A DNA stretch of 64,000 nucleotides from Staphylococcus marylandisciuri (GCF_025519785.1 NZ_JAOPKZ010000003.1:1-64000), one strand, 5' to 3'; shown: positions 47,704 to 58,849, numbered from the stretch's first letter. Notes: a model not told the origin generated them from the sequence alone. Numbers and translations are program-made.

Positions 47704-50415
47704 ATGGCGAACCCGTGCTTTGCAGTTGTCGATCTCGAAACTACAGGGAACCAGTTAGATCATGATGCGATTATTCAAATTGGTATAACTTTTGTACGTA
47801 ACAATCAGATTATCGATACTTATCATTCAATGATTAATACAGATTTGAATATCCCACCGTTTATTCAAGCATTGACGTCTATAGAAAAAGAGATGCTAGA
47901 TGAAGCACCGTATTTTTCTGAAATAGCACAAGATATTTTTTCTCTAATTAAAGATTGTGTGTTTGTCGCTCATAATGTTAGCTTTGATTTGAAATTTCTT
48001 CAAAAGGCTTTCAGTTCAGTTCATATTAACTTTCAACCTAGAAAAGTCATCGATACCCTTGAGTTGTTTAAAATCACCTTCCCCACAGATAAGAGTTATC
48101 AACTGAGTGAATTAGCTAACAATCATGGGGTAGAGCTACAACAAGCTCACCGTGCAGATGAAGATGCAACGACAACCGCTAAGTTAATGATTATTGCTTT
48201 TCAAAAGCTTCAACAATTGCCTATAGATACGCTGAAACAAATCTATTATTTAAGCAAACGACTGAAATATGATTTATATGACATCATATTTGAAATGGTA
48301 AGAGCTCATAACGATATGACTTTAGAAAAGAAGTTCGCTCGTTTTGAACAAATTATTTACAAGAAACAAACAGATTTTAAAGCGCCTAGTCATAAATTAG
48401 AACTGAATCTTAGGGAACTCTATCAACATGTTACAGAACGATTAGGTTTAGTTTACCGACCACAACAGGTGTATTTAGCTGAAATTATACTTGATCAACT
48501 CATGCATAGTGAAAAATCAATGATTGAAGCACCTCCAGGTAGTGGTAAATCTCTTGCTTATTTATTAGCAGCTCTAGTTTATAATTTTGAAACTGGAAAA
48601 CATGTTATGATTTCAACCAATACTAAAATCTTACAACATCAACTCATTGAAAAAGATATACCCTCCTTGAAGCAAGCGTTACAAATAAATATTAATGCTT
48701 CTATTATTAAAAGCAAGAAAGATTATATATCTTTAGGGTTAATAAGTGAAATTTTAAAAGAAAAAGTAACGAATTATGATGTAAATATTCTAAAAATACA
48801 ATTATTAGTGTGGATAACGGAAACTGAAACCGGGGATATACAAGAGCTCAACTTAAAGGGCGGCCAAAAGATGTATTTCGAGCAAAAAATAGAAACTTAT
48901 GTACCTATAAAAAATGATATTCATTATTATAATTACCTCAAAAGAAATGCACACAACATCCAAGTAGGTATAACGAATCACGCTCATTTAATATACGCAG
49001 CCCAAGATAATACGATTTACCAATTATTCGATGATTGTATTATCGATGAAGCACATCGTTTACCAGATTATGCTCTCAATCAGGTGACGAATGCGTTGAG
49101 TTATGCAGATATCAAATATCAGTTAGGACTGATAGGGAAGACTGAAAACGAAAAATTATTACAGGAAATCGATGAGCTTGAACAAAAGCGGATCTTAGAA
49201 AAACTAGATATTTCTCCTATCGATGTCTTTGGTTTGAAAATGAATATAAGTGAAATTCATGAACTGAATGAAACTCTATTCGAAGAAATGTATGCTATTA
49301 TTCAGCGTGAAGAAGTATATAGTGACGAGATGCAGAAAGAACATTTCGTCTTTAACTTCAACACTTCTACACTAGAAAAACACTTAAGCAAAATTATAGA
49401 TAAATTGAACCACACACTTGAATTCTTTAATAATATGAGTCATAAAACCGTTAAAACGTTTCGTAAACAATTACTTTATATTAATGATAAATATAAAAAT
49501 ATTCTCCAAAGCTTAAAAGATGAGCATCAGTGCTATTTATCTATTAAGAACCTTGATCAAAAATCGACTATTAATTTACACGTCAAAGATTATGCAGTTA
49601 AAGATATCCTCACTAGTCAAGTTCTTAATAAATTTAGTGCGCTTACTTTTATCTCTGGTACTTTAACGTTTAACCATTCTTTTGATACTTATAAAAAATG
49701 GTTTCATGCACCATCAAATATAAATACTTATGAAATTGATACACCAGCGCCTTCTTCCAAGAATCGTACAACCTTATTCATTCCAACTGATATAGACTCA
49801 TATGACTATCAAAATATTGAAGATTACATCCATGGAATGGTGAATTATATAGTAGAATTTGTTTCTACTATTGAATCGAAATGTCTAATACTCTTCACGA
49901 GTTATAAAATGATGTATGCAGTTTATGAATTACTGTATGAATTACCTGAACTAGAGAATTATATCCTTTTAACCCAACAACAAAATCAAAATTATAAACT
50001 TATACAACAGTTTAATAGTTTTGATAAAGCGATATTACTTGGTACAAATACATTTTTTGAGGGCTTTGACTTTCAAGCTCATGGCATCAAGTGTGTGATG
50101 ATATCGAAATTACCTTTTATGAACCAATATAATACTAAATATTGGCTTATGAAATCAGAATTTGACCAACCATTTAAAGAATATGTCTTACCTGATGCAG
50201 TCACTCGTTTCAGGCAAGGGCTAGGACGACTCATACGCACTGAGACCGATCAAGGAATCATCGTTTCTTTCGATGATCGGTTACAAACTAGTAATTACAA
50301 ACAGTTTTTCAATCAATCACTTAAAGATTATCGTCAACGTAAAGGAGATATAAAGCAGTTCAATAAAATATTAAAAAAGATAAAAGAAAAATATAGACAT
50401 GATTTTGATTTATAA
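47704..50415 (+). CDS. dinG: DinG-family protein with 3'-5' exonuclease domain
   Basis: 903 residues: a DnaQ-like exonuclease domain (1-165; DxE at Asp10/Glu12, 'HNVSFD', His149 and Asp152) fused to an XPD/DinG superfamily 2 helicase domain (Walker A APPGSGKS 276-283; DEAH 448-451). Between Walker A and DEAH, where XPD/DinG enzymes carry four iron-sulfur cysteines, no cluster-type cysteines are present (only Cys445, near DEAH). This fits published work showing that S. aureus DinG acts as a nuclease rather than a helicase. GAAAGGAGG ribosome site; last gene of the cluster. Confidence 0.94.
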   Translation: MANPCFAVVDLETTGNQLDHDAIIQIGITFVRNNQIIDTYHSMINTDLNIPPFIQALTSIEKEMLDEAPYFSEIAQDIFSLIKDCVFVAHNVSFDLKFLQKAFSSVHINFQPRKVIDTLELFKITFPTDKSYQLSELANNHGVELQQAHRADEDATTTAKLMIIAFQKLQQLPIDTLKQIYYLSKRLKYDLYDIIFEMVRAHNDMTLEKKFARFEQIIYKKQTDFKAPSHKLELNLRELYQHVTERLGLVYRPQQVYLAEIILDQLMHSEKSMIEAPPGSGKSLAYLLAALVYNFETGKHVMISTNTKILQHQLIEKDIPSLKQALQININASIIKSKKDYISLGLISEILKEKVTNYDVNILKIQLLVWITETETGDIQELNLKGGQKMYFEQKIETYVPIKNDIHYYNYLKRNAHNIQVGITNHAHLIYAAQDNTIYQLFDDCIIDEAHRLPDYALNQVTNALSYADIKYQLGLIGKTENEKLLQEIDELEQKRILEKLDISPIDVFGLKMNISEIHELNETLFEEMYAIIQREEVYSDEMQKEHFVFNFNTSTLEKHLSKIIDKLNHTLEFFNNMSHKTVKTFRKQLLYINDKYKNILQSLKDEHQCYLSIKNLDQKSTINLHVKDYAVKDILTSQVLNKFSALTFISGTLTFNHSFDTYKKWFHAPSNINTYEIDTPAPSSKNRTTLFIPTDIDSYDYQNIEDYIHGMVNYIVEFVSTIESKCLILFTSYKMMYAVYELLYELPELENYILLTQQQNQNYKLIQQFNSFDKAILLGTNTFFEGFDFQAHGIKCVMISKLPFMNQYNTKYWLMKSEFDQPFKEYVLPDAVTRFRQGLGRLIRTETDQGIIVSFDDRLQTSNYKQFFNQSLKDYRQRKGDIKQFNKILKKIKEKYRHDFDL

Positions 50416-50455
50416 ATTATTCTATCTAACTATACAAAGAGCTAAACTGTGCGGG

Positions 50456-50525
50456 AGTGTTTGGTGTTCTGAGCGCACATCGAGTATTCTACTCAGTTGC
50501 GACGCTAGGAGCGACCAAAATCACT
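50456..50525 (+). ncRNA. Structured RNA candidate upstream of asnS
   Basis: An outer helix AGTGTTTGGT/ACCAAA(AT)CACT (50456-50465 with 50514-50525) closes a region with two inner stems: CTGAG/CTCAG (50469-50473 with 50492-50496) and CGCT/AGCG with a three-base loop (50503-50513). The overall shape is a three-way junction. It has no T-tract and does not match a T-box (no GGTGGNACCGCG sequence), tRNA or any riboswitch I recognise. It could be an asnS leader element, a small RNA, or chance. Confidence 0.3.
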
Positions 50526-50563
50526 GTGATTATTGTTGCACTTATTACAGGCAAGTAGAGAAA

Positions 50564-50585
50564 GTTTAACTATTTTGTTAAACTA
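50564..50585. terminator. Short inverted repeat before asnS
   Basis: AGTTTAAC and GTTAAACT form an 8 bp AT-rich stem with a six-base loop. On the minus strand it is followed by a T-rich run, on the plus strand it is not. It may be a weak terminator of unknown direction or part of the asnS leader. Confidence 0.3.
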
Positions 50586-50618
50586 GTTAAGGATAAATAA
50601 AGAAAGAGGAGACTAGGT

Positions 50619-51911
50619 ATGAATATAACTATTCAAGAGGCGAAAAATTATATCAACCAAGAAGTAACTATTGGTGCTTGGTTAACTAACAAACGCTCAA
50701 GCGGAAAGATTTCTTTTCTTCAGCTCAGAGACGGTACTGGTTTTATGCAAGGAGTCGTTGTTAAATCCGAAGTGGACGAAGAAACATTTAATAGAGCAAA
50801 GGAAATAACTCAAGAGTCTTCTCTATATATTACTGGTACGATTACTGAAGATAACCGATCAGATTTGGGCTATGAAATGCAGGTGAAATCATTTGAAGTT
50901 ATACACGAAGCGCATGATTATCCTATCACACCTAAAAATCATGGTACTGAATTTTTAATGGACCACCGTCACTTGTGGTTACGTTCTAAAAAACAACATG
51001 CAGTAATGAAGATCAGAAATGAAATTATTAAAGCTACTTATGAATTCTTTAATCAATTAAGTTTCACAAAGATAGATCCACCTATTCTTACTGCCAGTGC
51101 GCCAGAAGGTACAAGTGAATTGTTCCATACAAAATACTTTGATCAAGATGCTTTTCTATCTCAAAGTGGCCAGCTATATTTAGAAGCCGCGGCGATGGCA
51201 TATGGTCGAGTATTTTCCTTCGGGCCTACTTTCCGCGCTGAAAAATCTAAAACGCGCCGCCATTTAATAGAATTCTGGATGATAGAAGGTGAAATGGCTT
51301 TCTGTGAGCATGACGTAAGTCTAGAAATACAAGAACAATATGTAAGTCATGTAGTTAAATCTGTACTTGAAAACTGTCAACTTGAATTAAAAGCTCTCGA
51401 TAGAGATACGACTAAACTTGAAAAAGTATCATCACCTTTCCCACGTATTACTTACGATGATGCAATTGAATTCTTAAAAGAAGAAGGCTTTAACGATATA
51501 GAGTGGGGCGAAGATTTTGGAGCACCTCATGAAACTGCAATCGCAAGTCATTACGATTTACCAGTGTTTATTACAAATTATCCTACGAAAATCAAGCCAT
51601 TTTATATGCAACCTAATCCAACAAATGAGGACACGGTATTATGTGCTGATCTAATAGCACCTGAAGGCTACGGTGAAATTATCGGTGGATCAGAGCGCAT
51701 TAATGATTTAGATCTTCTTGAACAAAGAATTGATGAGTATCAATTAGATCGTGAAAGTTACAACTATTATTTAGACTTGAGACGCTACGGCAGTGTGCCT
51801 CACAGTGGTTTCGGTTTAGGGCTTGAACGCACGGTAGCTTGGATCGCTGGCGTTGAACACGTTCGAGAAACAGCTCCATTCCCACGTTTATTAAATCGTC
51901 TCTATCCTTAA
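50619..51911 (+). CDS. asnS: Asparaginyl-tRNA synthetase
   Basis: Class II synthetase that charges tRNA-Asn. 430 residues: N-terminal OB-fold anticodon-binding domain (about 1-100) and a catalytic domain with motif 1, motif 2 ('[21 protein letters not shown]') and motif 3 ('[13 protein letters not shown]'). The motif 3 and N-terminal features separate it from AspRS/LysRS. Good AGAGGAG ribosome site. B. subtilis has the same dinG-aspB-asnS-dnaD-nth neighbourhood; aspB is absent here. Confidence 0.96.
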   Translation: MNITIQEAKNYINQEVTIGAWLTNKRSSGKISFLQLRDGTGFMQGVVVKSEVDEETFNRAKEITQESSLYITGTITEDNRSDLGYEMQVKSFEVIHEAHDYPITPKNHGTEFLMDHRHLWLRSKKQHAVMKIRNEIIKATYEFFNQLSFTKIDPPILTASAPEGTSELFHTKYFDQDAFLSQSGQLYLEAAAMAYGRVFSFGPTFRAEKSKTRRHLIEFWMIEGEMAFCEHDVSLEIQEQYVSHVVKSVLENCQLELKALDRDTTKLEKVSSPFPRITYDDAIEFLKEEGFNDIEWGEDFGAPHETAIASHYDLPVFITNYPTKIKPFYMQPNPTNEDTVLCADLIAPEGYGEIIGGSERINDLDLLEQRIDEYQLDRESYNYYLDLRRYGSVPHSGFGLGLERTVAWIAGVEHVRETAPFPRLLNRLYP

Positions 51912-52120
51912 GAGATAGCTAAACTATATCTCAACTCTGCTTGGTTTTTTAACCACTACAATTTTTTAAGAAACAAGGAAATAGTCTAGGATTGGGTAAA
52001 TACAAATTGAATTCTATGTGGTTTCAATATATCTTTAAGTTTAATGGCCCTCAAATCAGCCGTTAAATTTATAACGTGACAGTCTATGCTCTCACAACAA
52101 GTTAACGTGATGATGATTAG

Positions 52121-52170
52121 GGTGAGATGGGTGGTCTATGGAGTTAGATACCGTCATCTCACTCTATTTT
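52121..52170 (+). terminator. Terminator between asnS and dnaD
   Basis: GTGAGATG (52122-52129) pairs with CATCTCAC (52155-52162), followed by TCTATTTTAAT. It ends 30 bases before the dnaD start, so dnaD transcription probably begins within or around it, or reads through. Confidence 0.6.
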
Positions 52171-52201
52171 AATAAAAATTTATTAGTAAGGGGGGCGCGA
52201 G

Positions 52202-52876
52202 GTGGATAAATATCAACTTAGGGAAAGACCTGTAGTTATTCATAAAGCTTTATTAGACCATTATAGTGAACTAGGCATTAATGAAACTGAATTCGTCATC
52301 CTAATTAAATTAATTTACGCTTCAGAAACTTCTAATAAGCAACCATCAATTGAAGTCCTACAACAAGGCACCACGCTACCAGCAAGAGAAATCACTACCA
52401 TAATTCAGCATCTCATTCAAACTGAACTCTTAGAATTAAACGTAAATAAAGACGAAGATGGAAAATTCACTGAATATATGAACCTCGAACCATTTTATGA
52501 AAAGTTAAGTGATGTCATAGAAGCTGCACAAGTTAATAAAAGACAAGAGAATTCTAAAATTCAATTCAATACTTTATTTGAGCAAATTGAACAGTCTTTT
52601 GGTCGGCCATTGTCCCCATTTGAAATAGAAAATCTTAATCAATGGATTGATGTGGATGGTCACAGCTTTGAAATTATCCAAGCTGCGTTAAATGAAGCAG
52701 AAAGTCATAATAAATTAAGCTTTAAATATTTAGATCGTATCTTACTTAATTGGAAGAAACAAAATGTGCAAACTATAGAAGAATCTAAAAATATTAGCCA
52801 ACAATTTAATAAACCAAAAATGGCACATCACGTTAAAGAAATTCCTAAAATAGACTGGTTAAACGGAGAGGATTAA
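52202..52876 (+). CDS. dnaD: DNA replication initiation protein DnaD
   Basis: Primosomal protein that helps load the replicative helicase. 224 residues: N-terminal winged-helix DDBH1 domain (about 1-100) and C-terminal DDBH2 domain (about 125-195; 'FEQIEQSFGRPLSPFEIENLNQWID' region), with the YxxxIxxxW-type end 'YLDRILLNWKK'. GTG start after AAGGGGGGC. One base separates it from nth; dnaD-nth-ypoC form an operon. Confidence 0.94.
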   Translation: MDKYQLRERPVVIHKALLDHYSELGINETEFVILIKLIYASETSNKQPSIEVLQQGTTLPAREITTIIQHLIQTELLELNVNKDEDGKFTEYMNLEPFYEKLSDVIEAAQVNKRQENSKIQFNTLFEQIEQSFGRPLSPFEIENLNQWIDVDGHSFEIIQAALNEAESHNKLSFKYLDRILLNWKKQNVQTIEESKNISQQFNKPKMAHHVKEIPKIDWLNGED

Positions 52877-52877
52877 G

Positions 52878-53537
52878 ATGGTAACAAATAAAAAAGCTTT
52901 AGAAATGATCGATGTTATCTCAGATATGTTTCCTGATGCTGAATGTGAATTAAAGCATGACAATCCTTTTCAACTCACTATAGCGGTCTTGCTTTCAGCT
53001 CAAACTACTGATAATTCAGTCAACCGTCTAACTAAAGGTTTATTCAAAAAATACAAAACCGCAGAAGATTTTCTGTCAGTAGAGCAAGCAGAACTTGAAC
53101 AAGACATTAAGACGATAGGACTATATAGAAATAAGGCTAAAAATATTCAAAAATTGTGCCGTTCACTGCTCGACAAATTTGATGGTAAGATCCCTCAAAC
53201 ACATAAAGAATTAGAGAGTTTAGCAGGAGTAGGTAGGAAAACTGCGAACGTAGTTATGAGCGTAGCATTTGGCGAACCTTCTTTAGCAGTAGACACACAT
53301 GTAGAACGCGTTTCTAAACGCCTCGGTATCTGTCGCTGGAAAGATAATGTTAAACAAGTTGAAGAGAAACTGTGCAGAGTAGTACCTCGTGAAAGATGGA
53401 ATAAAACGCATCATCAACTCATCTTTTTCGGTAGATATCACTGTTTAGCTAGAACTCCAAAATGTGATGTTTGCCCACTTTTCGAAGACTGTAGAGAGGG
53501 CCAAAAACGGTACAAGGCCCGACTTAGAAAGGCGTAG
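52878..53537 (+). CDS. nth: Endonuclease III
   Basis: DNA glycosylase/AP lyase for oxidised pyrimidines. 219 residues: helix-hairpin-helix LAGVGRKTA at 115-123 with catalytic Lys121, catalytic Asp139 in 'VDTHVERV', and a C-terminal [4Fe-4S] cluster with Cys189, 196, 199 and 205 in the classic C-x6-C-x2-C-x5-C spacing. Middle gene of dnaD-nth-ypoC. Confidence 0.97.
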   Translation: MVTNKKALEMIDVISDMFPDAECELKHDNPFQLTIAVLLSAQTTDNSVNRLTKGLFKKYKTAEDFLSVEQAELEQDIKTIGLYRNKAKNIQKLCRSLLDKFDGKIPQTHKELESLAGVGRKTANVVMSVAFGEPSLAVDTHVERVSKRLGICRWKDNVKQVEEKLCRVVPRERWNKTHHQLIFFGRYHCLARTPKCDVCPLFEDCREGQKRYKARLRKA

Positions 53538-53542
53538 AAAGC

Positions 53543-53884
53543 ATGATCGATAAAAATGAATTCCTCTTATTAGAAGAACAAATTGAATCCTATATAACAG
53601 CCAAGAAAATAAAAACAACACAGGCCAAACAATTGATAGATAGTTACTTCAATTTAATTATTCAATATTTTAAGTCAATCAATGATGTGACTGAAATTGA
53701 TATGGCGACACTATCCTCGTTACCTATTGTACCTATGAATTTTGAAGAACGTTACCAATATATAGAAGTGCGAAAATACCATTACATGGGATATAAACAA
53801 ATGAAAACCATGAAAGATGAACTTATTAAAATGAACGCTTCATATAAAATACGCCAAAAACATGGTGTTTCCAAAAGAAACTAA
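53543..53884 (+). CDS. YpoC family protein
   Basis: 113 residues of unknown function, five bases after nth, in the position of B. subtilis ypoC. 'PIVPMNFEERYQYIEVRKYHYMGYKQM' is the conserved end of the family. No membrane segment or catalytic motif is seen. Part of the replication/repair operon by position. Confidence 0.75.
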   Translation: MIDKNEFLLLEEQIESYITAKKIKTTQAKQLIDSYFNLIIQYFKSINDVTEIDMATLSSLPIVPMNFEERYQYIEVRKYHYMGYKQMKTMKDELIKMNASYKIRQKHGVSKRN

Positions 53885-54190
53885 TTATATTAACAGCGTT
53901 ATATCATGCAAAAGATACACTTGATAAAAGTATGCAAGTTAATGAATTAGTTTAATCTCTCGATATTCTTATAACTATTCTTCAATTTTCATTAAGTAGG
54001 TAATGCTGCTTATTAAACTAAGCAAAATGGTTTAGGCTGAGGCGTATTTCCTAGAACAGACATACTTCGTATTAACATGAATTTACCTTTAAAAATACTT
54101 TCGTATCTTTAAGTGATGGGGATTCGGCTACGTATATATAGCATTAACTCTATGAAAGTGGATAAGAGCGTATGCTACTCTCTATATCAT
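53885..54190. other. Gap between convergent ypoC and pbp2
   Basis: About 300 AT-rich bases before the shared terminator. No open frame with a ribosome site, no member of the dispersed repeat family and no other hairpin that I would call. Confidence 0.5.
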
Positions 54191-54242
54191 AAAAAAACTT
54201 CGAGATTTTTCGTAAACTAAACGAAAATCTCGAAGTTTTTTA
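54191..54242. terminator. Bidirectional terminator of ypoC and pbp2
   Basis: A long, nearly perfect stem: AAAAAACTTCGAGATTTTTCG against CGAAAATCTCGAAGTTTTTT, with a short TAAACTAAA loop. A-tract on the left and T-tract on the right make it work in both directions, as expected between convergent operons. Confidence 0.93.
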
Positions 54243-54278
54243 AGTTGCTAAAATTTCTAGGTGTTAAACTCAGCTTTT

Positions 54279-56501
54279 TTAAGAGGCCTTAAAATCATTA
54301 AATATTGAGTTCAAATGGAATAGTCTTGATAGTGCGTTACCGCCTGTGTTGTTTCCTTGTTGTTGAGAATTACTATTGCCATTTTGGCCTCGATTATTTG
54401 ATTGACTAGATCTACTGTTTCCACCTTGGCCATTAGGTTTTTGACTTGTTGTATTATTGTCAGGATGATCTGCAACGGATAAGCTATCTTTCGAGTCGCC
54501 TGAAACAGAACTAGGTTTCTTAAAGTCTTCACCGTCTTTAGGTGATATGTCATTCATTACATCACGTAACAAGAATTGTGGGTATTCTTGTTCACTATGA
54601 CCAACAAATGAGTTTGTACCACCTTGCTTAATTTTATTAAAGCCCATCCATACAGACATACTGTATTTAGGAGTGAATCCGTTTATCCAAGTATCTGGAG
54701 CAGCATTTTCAGGTAAACCATATTTAGCTCGAATATTAGGATCATAGTTGTTAGTACCTGTCTTAGCAGCTAAGTTCACTCCGTCAACGCCATGACCATA
54801 AGCGGAACCGTATGCTTCGAAAGTACCTTTAAGCATTTCAGCTAACATGTAAGAAGTATAATCCTTCATCGCTTTATGACTAGTATGATCATAGTCTACA
54901 GTATCACCATTTTGCTTAACTACCTTTTTAATAGAGTGAGCGTTGTTGTACTCACCACCGTTAGCAAGTGATGCGAATGCTGATGCTAATTGCGTAGGGG
55001 AGAATTCTGATGAAGCACCACCTAACACGTCAGGAGCAGTCGGGTTCTTCTGATAGTCAAGACCTACTTTTTGAGCAAAGTCTTTCGGTGCATTCTCACC
55101 AGCGTTTTCTTTCGTTTGTTGCCAAGCTTTCAGCGCTGGAATGTTGAAACTTTCTCTAAGGGCATCATACATTTTAACCATGCCGTGTCCATTAGTATCA
55201 TAGTTACGGAATGTTGTACCGTCAACTTGATATTCTGACTCGTCCTGAATGCCATGGTTTGTTGCCCATTGCATATTTTCAATTGCTGGTCCGTATGCTA
55301 AGAATGGTTTAAGTGATGAACCAGTTGGATGTGGGTCAGTAGCTGAATTACGATCAACTACGTCTTTAAAGTTTCTGCCTCCAGAAATAGCCACTAGCGC
55401 ACCAGATTGGCTATCGACAATGGCAGAACCGACTTGCTGGTCATCATTTTTATAATAGTTGCCATTATTAATATGATCTTGAAGAGATTTTTGAACTTTA
55501 GGATCAATATTAGTATAAATTTTAATACCGCTATTCAAGACATCGCCAAGATTTTTACCTTTAAAGGCTTTGTTATTCATTAACTCAGATTTAACAAAGT
55601 TAATGTAAGAAGCATACTCTGGATTATTATCTTCATCTTTAACTTCACGTTCTTTATCAGTACGCTTAACTAAATTCTTAGTAAGTGAAGTATCCTGCGC
55701 TTCTTTTTTCTCTTTTTGACTTATTCTATGATGACGTGCCATAAGATAAAGAACTACATCTTTACGATGTTCAGCTTGTTTAGGGTTATTGTAAATATTG
55801 TTAGCATTAGGGACTTGCGGTAGGCCAGCTAAGTAGGCTGATTCAGCTAAGTTCAGATCTTTCAAATCTTTATTAAAATAATATTTAGCTGCTGCTTTAA
55901 CCCCAGTTACACCGTCAGAGTAATAAATCTTGTTAAGATACATCTCAAAGATTTCATCTTTACTATATTCTTGCTCAAGACGATAAGATAAATAAGCTTC
56001 TTGTGCTTTACGACCAAGCGTTTTCTTATCAGTCAAGAACGCTCGTTTAACTACTTGTTGTGTTAAACTTGAACCACCTTGAGCACCAAATCCGCCAGTG
56101 ACATTTTTTAATGCGGCACCTATGAAACGCTTATAGTCAATAGCACCATGTTTGTAGAAACTATTATCTTCAGTAGCTAGGACAGCGTTGCGCATATTCT
56201 TAGGTACATCGTCAAGCTTTACGTGAGCTCTTCTTTGACCATTATCCATCGTCTTGATAAGGTGACCATCCTTATCATAAACTTTAGCAGGTATATCATC
56301 TTGTAACTTCGATTCAGTAAATGCTGGAGCTTTCCAAGCGTAATAGGCGAAGAGCAATATACCTGCAAGGGCAAGTATGATAAAAGCAATGATAATAAAG
56401 CCGATGATCTTAATTATCGTTCTTTTGATGTTTCTATTCTTTTTTTGATTGGACTTCTTAGTGCTGTTATTAGACTGAGAAGCCCCTTTCTTTTCCGTCA
56501 T
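54279..56501 (-). CDS. pbp2: Bifunctional penicillin-binding protein 2
   Basis: Class A PBP with peptidoglycan glycosyltransferase and transpeptidase activity. 740 residues: cytoplasmic basic N-terminus, membrane helix (about 28-54), GT51 domain (about 70-245; catalytic Glu111 in '[11 protein letters not shown]' and Glu168), and a transpeptidase domain with Ser395 in SSLK, SFN, and KTGT. A Gln/Asn/Gly-rich tail (about 680-727) follows, ending in '[13 protein letters not shown]'. In S. aureus PBP2 is the only class A PBP and its transglycosylase supports methicillin resistance with PBP2a. Its ATG overlaps recU by four bases. Confidence 0.96.
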   Translation of the reverse strand: MTEKKGASQSNNSTKKSNQKKNRNIKRTIIKIIGFIIIAFIILALAGILLFAYYAWKAPAFTESKLQDDIPAKVYDKDGHLIKTMDNGQRRAHVKLDDVPKNMRNAVLATEDNSFYKHGAIDYKRFIGAALKNVTGGFGAQGGSSLTQQVVKRAFLTDKKTLGRKAQEAYLSYRLEQEYSKDEIFEMYLNKIYYSDGVTGVKAAAKYYFNKDLKDLNLAESAYLAGLPQVPNANNIYNNPKQAEHRKDVVLYLMARHHRISQKEKKEAQDTSLTKNLVKRTDKEREVKDEDNNPEYASYINFVKSELMNNKAFKGKNLGDVLNSGIKIYTNIDPKVQKSLQDHINNGNYYKNDDQQVGSAIVDSQSGALVAISGGRNFKDVVDRNSATDPHPTGSSLKPFLAYGPAIENMQWATNHGIQDESEYQVDGTTFRNYDTNGHGMVKMYDALRESFNIPALKAWQQTKENAGENAPKDFAQKVGLDYQKNPTAPDVLGGASSEFSPTQLASAFASLANGGEYNNAHSIKKVVKQNGDTVDYDHTSHKAMKDYTSYMLAEMLKGTFEAYGSAYGHGVDGVNLAAKTGTNNYDPNIRAKYGLPENAAPDTWINGFTPKYSMSVWMGFNKIKQGGTNSFVGHSEQEYPQFLLRDVMNDISPKDGEDFKKPSSVSGDSKDSLSVADHPDNNTTSQKPNGQGGNSRSSQSNNRGQNGNSNSQQQGNNTGGNALSRLFHLNSIFNDFKAS

Positions 56502-57124
56502 ACGCGGTCCTCACTTTCATCTAATATCATCTTATCTATAGCTTCGAGGTAATTTAATCTTGGTTGATACTGATACGGAATATAGTAACCATTTTCACGT
56601 AATTCTTCAACCGCAATAGATTTTTTAACTTCCTTACAATAGCGTTGCCAGAAGAATTCAAACTTTGATAGAGGAAGCAAATAAACCTCGTCTAGTGTTT
56701 TAAAACGAATGAGAAAAAAAACTATTCCATTCTGTTGGCTACAAGCTCGCATATGTTCTACTTGGTGGTTATGAATGTTGCCTAGAGGAAATGAAGTCTT
56801 GTTCTTTGTCTCTTTCGCTTCAAAGTCAATATAGTGACCTTTATAGATACCGTTATAGTCCGTCGTCGACGGTGTTCTAAAATAAGCCTCGTTAATGACA
56901 GCTTTACTACGCTTAGGGTAGTGGACATTAACGATTTGCACAGGCGTTGGCTTCTTATGTATCACAGCTTTACCTGTGCGTAAGTAATACTGATTAGATC
57001 GTTCAATATCACTTTCAAGAGTCATCCCTCGACCACCATATTCTATCTTACTAGAATAGGGGTTTCTAGAACTTCGGTCTTCAGTCTTATTTCTTAAAAA
57101 TGGCTTTCCATTCGGATAATTCAC
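56498..57124 (-). CDS. recU: Holliday junction resolvase RecU
   Basis: Resolves Holliday junctions in low-GC Gram-positives. 208 residues from a GTG four codons inside the longest frame; this matches the MNYPNGKP opening and the length I recall for S. aureus RecU. The nuclease motif is present: '[23 protein letters not shown]', with the acidic residues and Lys of the type II restriction fold, and 'GGRGM' near the N-terminus. recU-pbp2 is a conserved pair in Firmicutes. Confidence 0.93.
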   Translation of the reverse strand: MNYPNGKPFLRNKTEDRSSRNPYSSKIEYGGRGMTLESDIERSNQYYLRTGKAVIHKKPTPVQIVNVHYPKRSKAVINEAYFRTPSTTDYNGIYKGHYIDFEAKETKNKTSFPLGNIHNHQVEHMRACSQQNGIVFFLIRFKTLDEVYLLPLSKFEFFWQRYCKEVKKSIAVEELRENGYYIPYQYQPRLNYLEAIDKMILDESEDRV

Positions 57125-57217
57125 AACTTTCACCACTTTTTATATGTTAATCAAAACTTTACTTATTATACACAAATTTAGCTCATATTCCAAATCAATA
57201 AACTATAATAATAAAGT

Positions 57218-57352
57218 ATGGAGATAAAAAAGCTACAAATGTATGTACCAAATAAATATGTCTATAATCATTTTACCTTTAAAGAGCACTTTAAACAAAT
57301 TGATACTTATATTACTATTAGAAGACATATAAATAGAATTGCGATGGGTTGA
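57218..57352 (+). CDS. Possible small protein, 44 residues
   Basis: An open frame of 44 codons in the divergent region between recU and yppE. It is basic and aromatic-rich ('MYVPNKYVYNHFTFKEHF'), unlike a random frame. There is no Shine-Dalgarno site; TATAAT lies only 12 bases upstream (57203-57208), so the transcript could start almost at the ATG. Its stop is 17 bases before the yppE start. I recognise no family. It may be a true leaderless small gene, or a decayed fragment. Confidence 0.3.
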   Translation: MEIKKLQMYVPNKYVYNHFTFKEHFKQIDTYITIRRHINRIAMG

Positions 57353-57369
57353 ATTAAAGGAGGTTATCG

Positions 57370-57711
57370 GTGAAGACATTAATAGGAGATTTAAGCAAAG
57401 AGCTAAAGGTGATTGAATATTGTTATGTAGATGTCAAAACAAATCAAATTGATAAAGAGTTTTATAATGATGTCGTTCCATACTCTAAAAAAATCGATCG
57501 GCTATGTGAACAATTATCTGATTACAAAAGTGAAATCAGTCATTTACCCTACATGAATGAGCATAAATTTAAATTATTAATTAGTAATCTTAAAGATCTC
57601 TCTGTCGAGTGTCATTACGCTAAGACAAGCCGTAAGCTTTTTACAGAGAAGTTGAAAGCTGTTCAATACGATTTAAATTACATTAAGCGATGTGAAAAAA
57701 CTGATGTATAA
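57370..57711 (+). CDS. YppE family protein (DUF1798)
   Basis: 113 residues, helical, with the family's '[26 protein letters not shown]' C-terminal half. GTG start ten bases after AAAGGAGG. It overlaps ypsA by 8 bases, so both are coupled. The B. subtilis homologue yppE lies in the same recU neighbourhood. Function unknown. Confidence 0.78.
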   Translation: MKTLIGDLSKELKVIEYCYVDVKTNQIDKEFYNDVVPYSKKIDRLCEQLSDYKSEISHLPYMNEHKFKLLISNLKDLSVECHYAKTSRKLFTEKLKAVQYDLNYIKRCEKTDV

Positions 57712-58273
57712 AACGATCTATATCACTGGTTATAAATCATACGAATTAAATATTTACAAAGATGATATGCCTGAAGTTCAATATATACGTAAATTTATAG
57801 AACATAAGCTTGTACCTCTAATCGAAGAAGGTTTAGAGTGGGTCCTTATACAAGGACAAATAGGTATAGAATTGTGGGCCGCTGAAGTTGTTGTAGCTAT
57901 GAAGAAAACCTATCCTCAAATAAAACTAGGTATAGTGACACCTTTTGAAAATCACACTGAAAGGTGGAATGAGAGTAATAAACTCAAGTATGTCAAACTA
58001 GCAGAACAAGCTGATTTTGTTGATAGCGTTTTTCATCAACCTTATGAAGGCCCTTATCAATTTCAAAGAGCAGATCAATTTATGTTAGATCACACCGATT
58101 TTACACTGCTTTTTTACGACGAAGAGCGAGAAGCTTCACCTAAATACTTTAAATCTAAGTTATTTGATTTTATGGATAAAACAAATTATACTTGTGACAT
58201 TGTTACTATGGATGAACTTAGCGAATTCGTTAATGATTTGCAATCGTCAGAAGTAGGTTTTTTGGATGGGTAA
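57704..58273 (+). CDS. ypsA: YpsA family protein (DUF1273)
   Basis: 189 residues of the SLOG/Rossmann-like DUF1273 family, related to nucleotide-binding LOG/DprA folds ('[16 protein letters not shown]' is the nucleotide-binding glycine segment). In B. subtilis and S. aureus YpsA is reported to affect cell division, consistent with the neighbouring gpsB. The longest frame starts four codons earlier at GTG; the ATG gives the [13 protein letters not shown]-terminus typical of the family. Confidence 0.85.
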   Translation: MYKTIYITGYKSYELNIYKDDMPEVQYIRKFIEHKLVPLIEEGLEWVLIQGQIGIELWAAEVVVAMKKTYPQIKLGIVTPFENHTERWNESNKLKYVKLAEQADFVDSVFHQPYEGPYQFQRADQFMLDHTDFTLLFYDEEREASPKYFKSKLFDFMDKTNYTCDIVTMDELSEFVNDLQSSEVGFLDG

Positions 58274-58426
58274 AAATTCAACTCGTAAAAAGCTCTTCTT
58301 GACTTAATTACCTTTTAATTTATCTAATTTTTTAAAAGTACGAATATTATCAGTATAATTTGGCTAAATAATTAAAACAAATAAATTTTATTATCTTTTT
58401 AACAACAAATGGTGGGGTGAAATCTA

Positions 58427-58756
58427 ATGTCTGATGTATCTTTAAAACTAACAGCTAAAGATATTTATGAAAAAGATTTTGAAAAAACGATGACTCGAGG
58501 TTATCGAAGAGAAGAAGTCGATGCATTTCTAGATGACATTATTGCTGATTATCAAAAAATGTCTGATTTGAATAATGAAGTCGTTAAGCTATCAGAAGAA
58601 AATCACAAATTAAAAAAAGAACTTGAAGACTTGAGATTAAGAGTTGCTACTAGACCTCAAGAGAATAAAAGCTTCTCAGGTAGTAATGGAAATAGTAATG
58701 TAGATATACTCAAACGATTATCCAATCTCGAAAAAGCAGTTTTTAAAAACCAATAA
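58427..58756 (+). CDS. gpsB: Cell-division protein GpsB
   Basis: DivIVA-like coiled-coil protein that coordinates division and cell-wall synthesis. 109 residues: membrane-binding/PBP-binding N-terminal domain ('[31 protein letters not shown]', about 7-37), a coiled coil (about 40-72), a Ser/Asn/Gly linker, and a C-terminal trimerisation helix. The [12 protein letters not shown] motif identifies it. In S. aureus GpsB binds FtsZ. GGTGGGG ribosome site; own terminator. Confidence 0.95.
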   Translation: MSDVSLKLTAKDIYEKDFEKTMTRGYRREEVDAFLDDIIADYQKMSDLNNEVVKLSEENHKLKKELEDLRLRVATRPQENKSFSGSNGNSNVDILKRLSNLEKAVFKNQ

Positions 58757-58770
58757 GTTATATCTCTATA

Positions 58771-58817
58771 GGGTGAGACAGAATGGTTGGGTTAGCACAA
58801 TTATTTCTGTCTCACTC
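58771..58817 (+). terminator. Terminator of gpsB
   Basis: GGGTGAGACAGAA (58771-58783) pairs with TTTCTGTCTCACTCT (58803-58817) including one G-U pair. It stands immediately before the rnpB promoter and separates the two transcripts. Confidence 0.8.
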
Positions 58818-58820
58818 TCA

Positions 58821-58849
58821 TTGTGAGAAATGATTATAAGTGATATAAT
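58821..58849 (+). promoter_or_regulatory. Promoter of rnpB
   Basis: -35 TTGTGA (58821-58826) and consensus -10 TATAAT (58844-58849), 17-base spacer. The predicted transcription start, about 7 bases on, coincides with the 5' end of RNase P RNA. Confidence 0.8.

Noticed and set aside
50416-50618. T-box leader of asnS
   Set aside because: The conserved T-box GGTGGNACCGCG sequence and specifier hairpin are absent, and there is no terminator/antiterminator pair.
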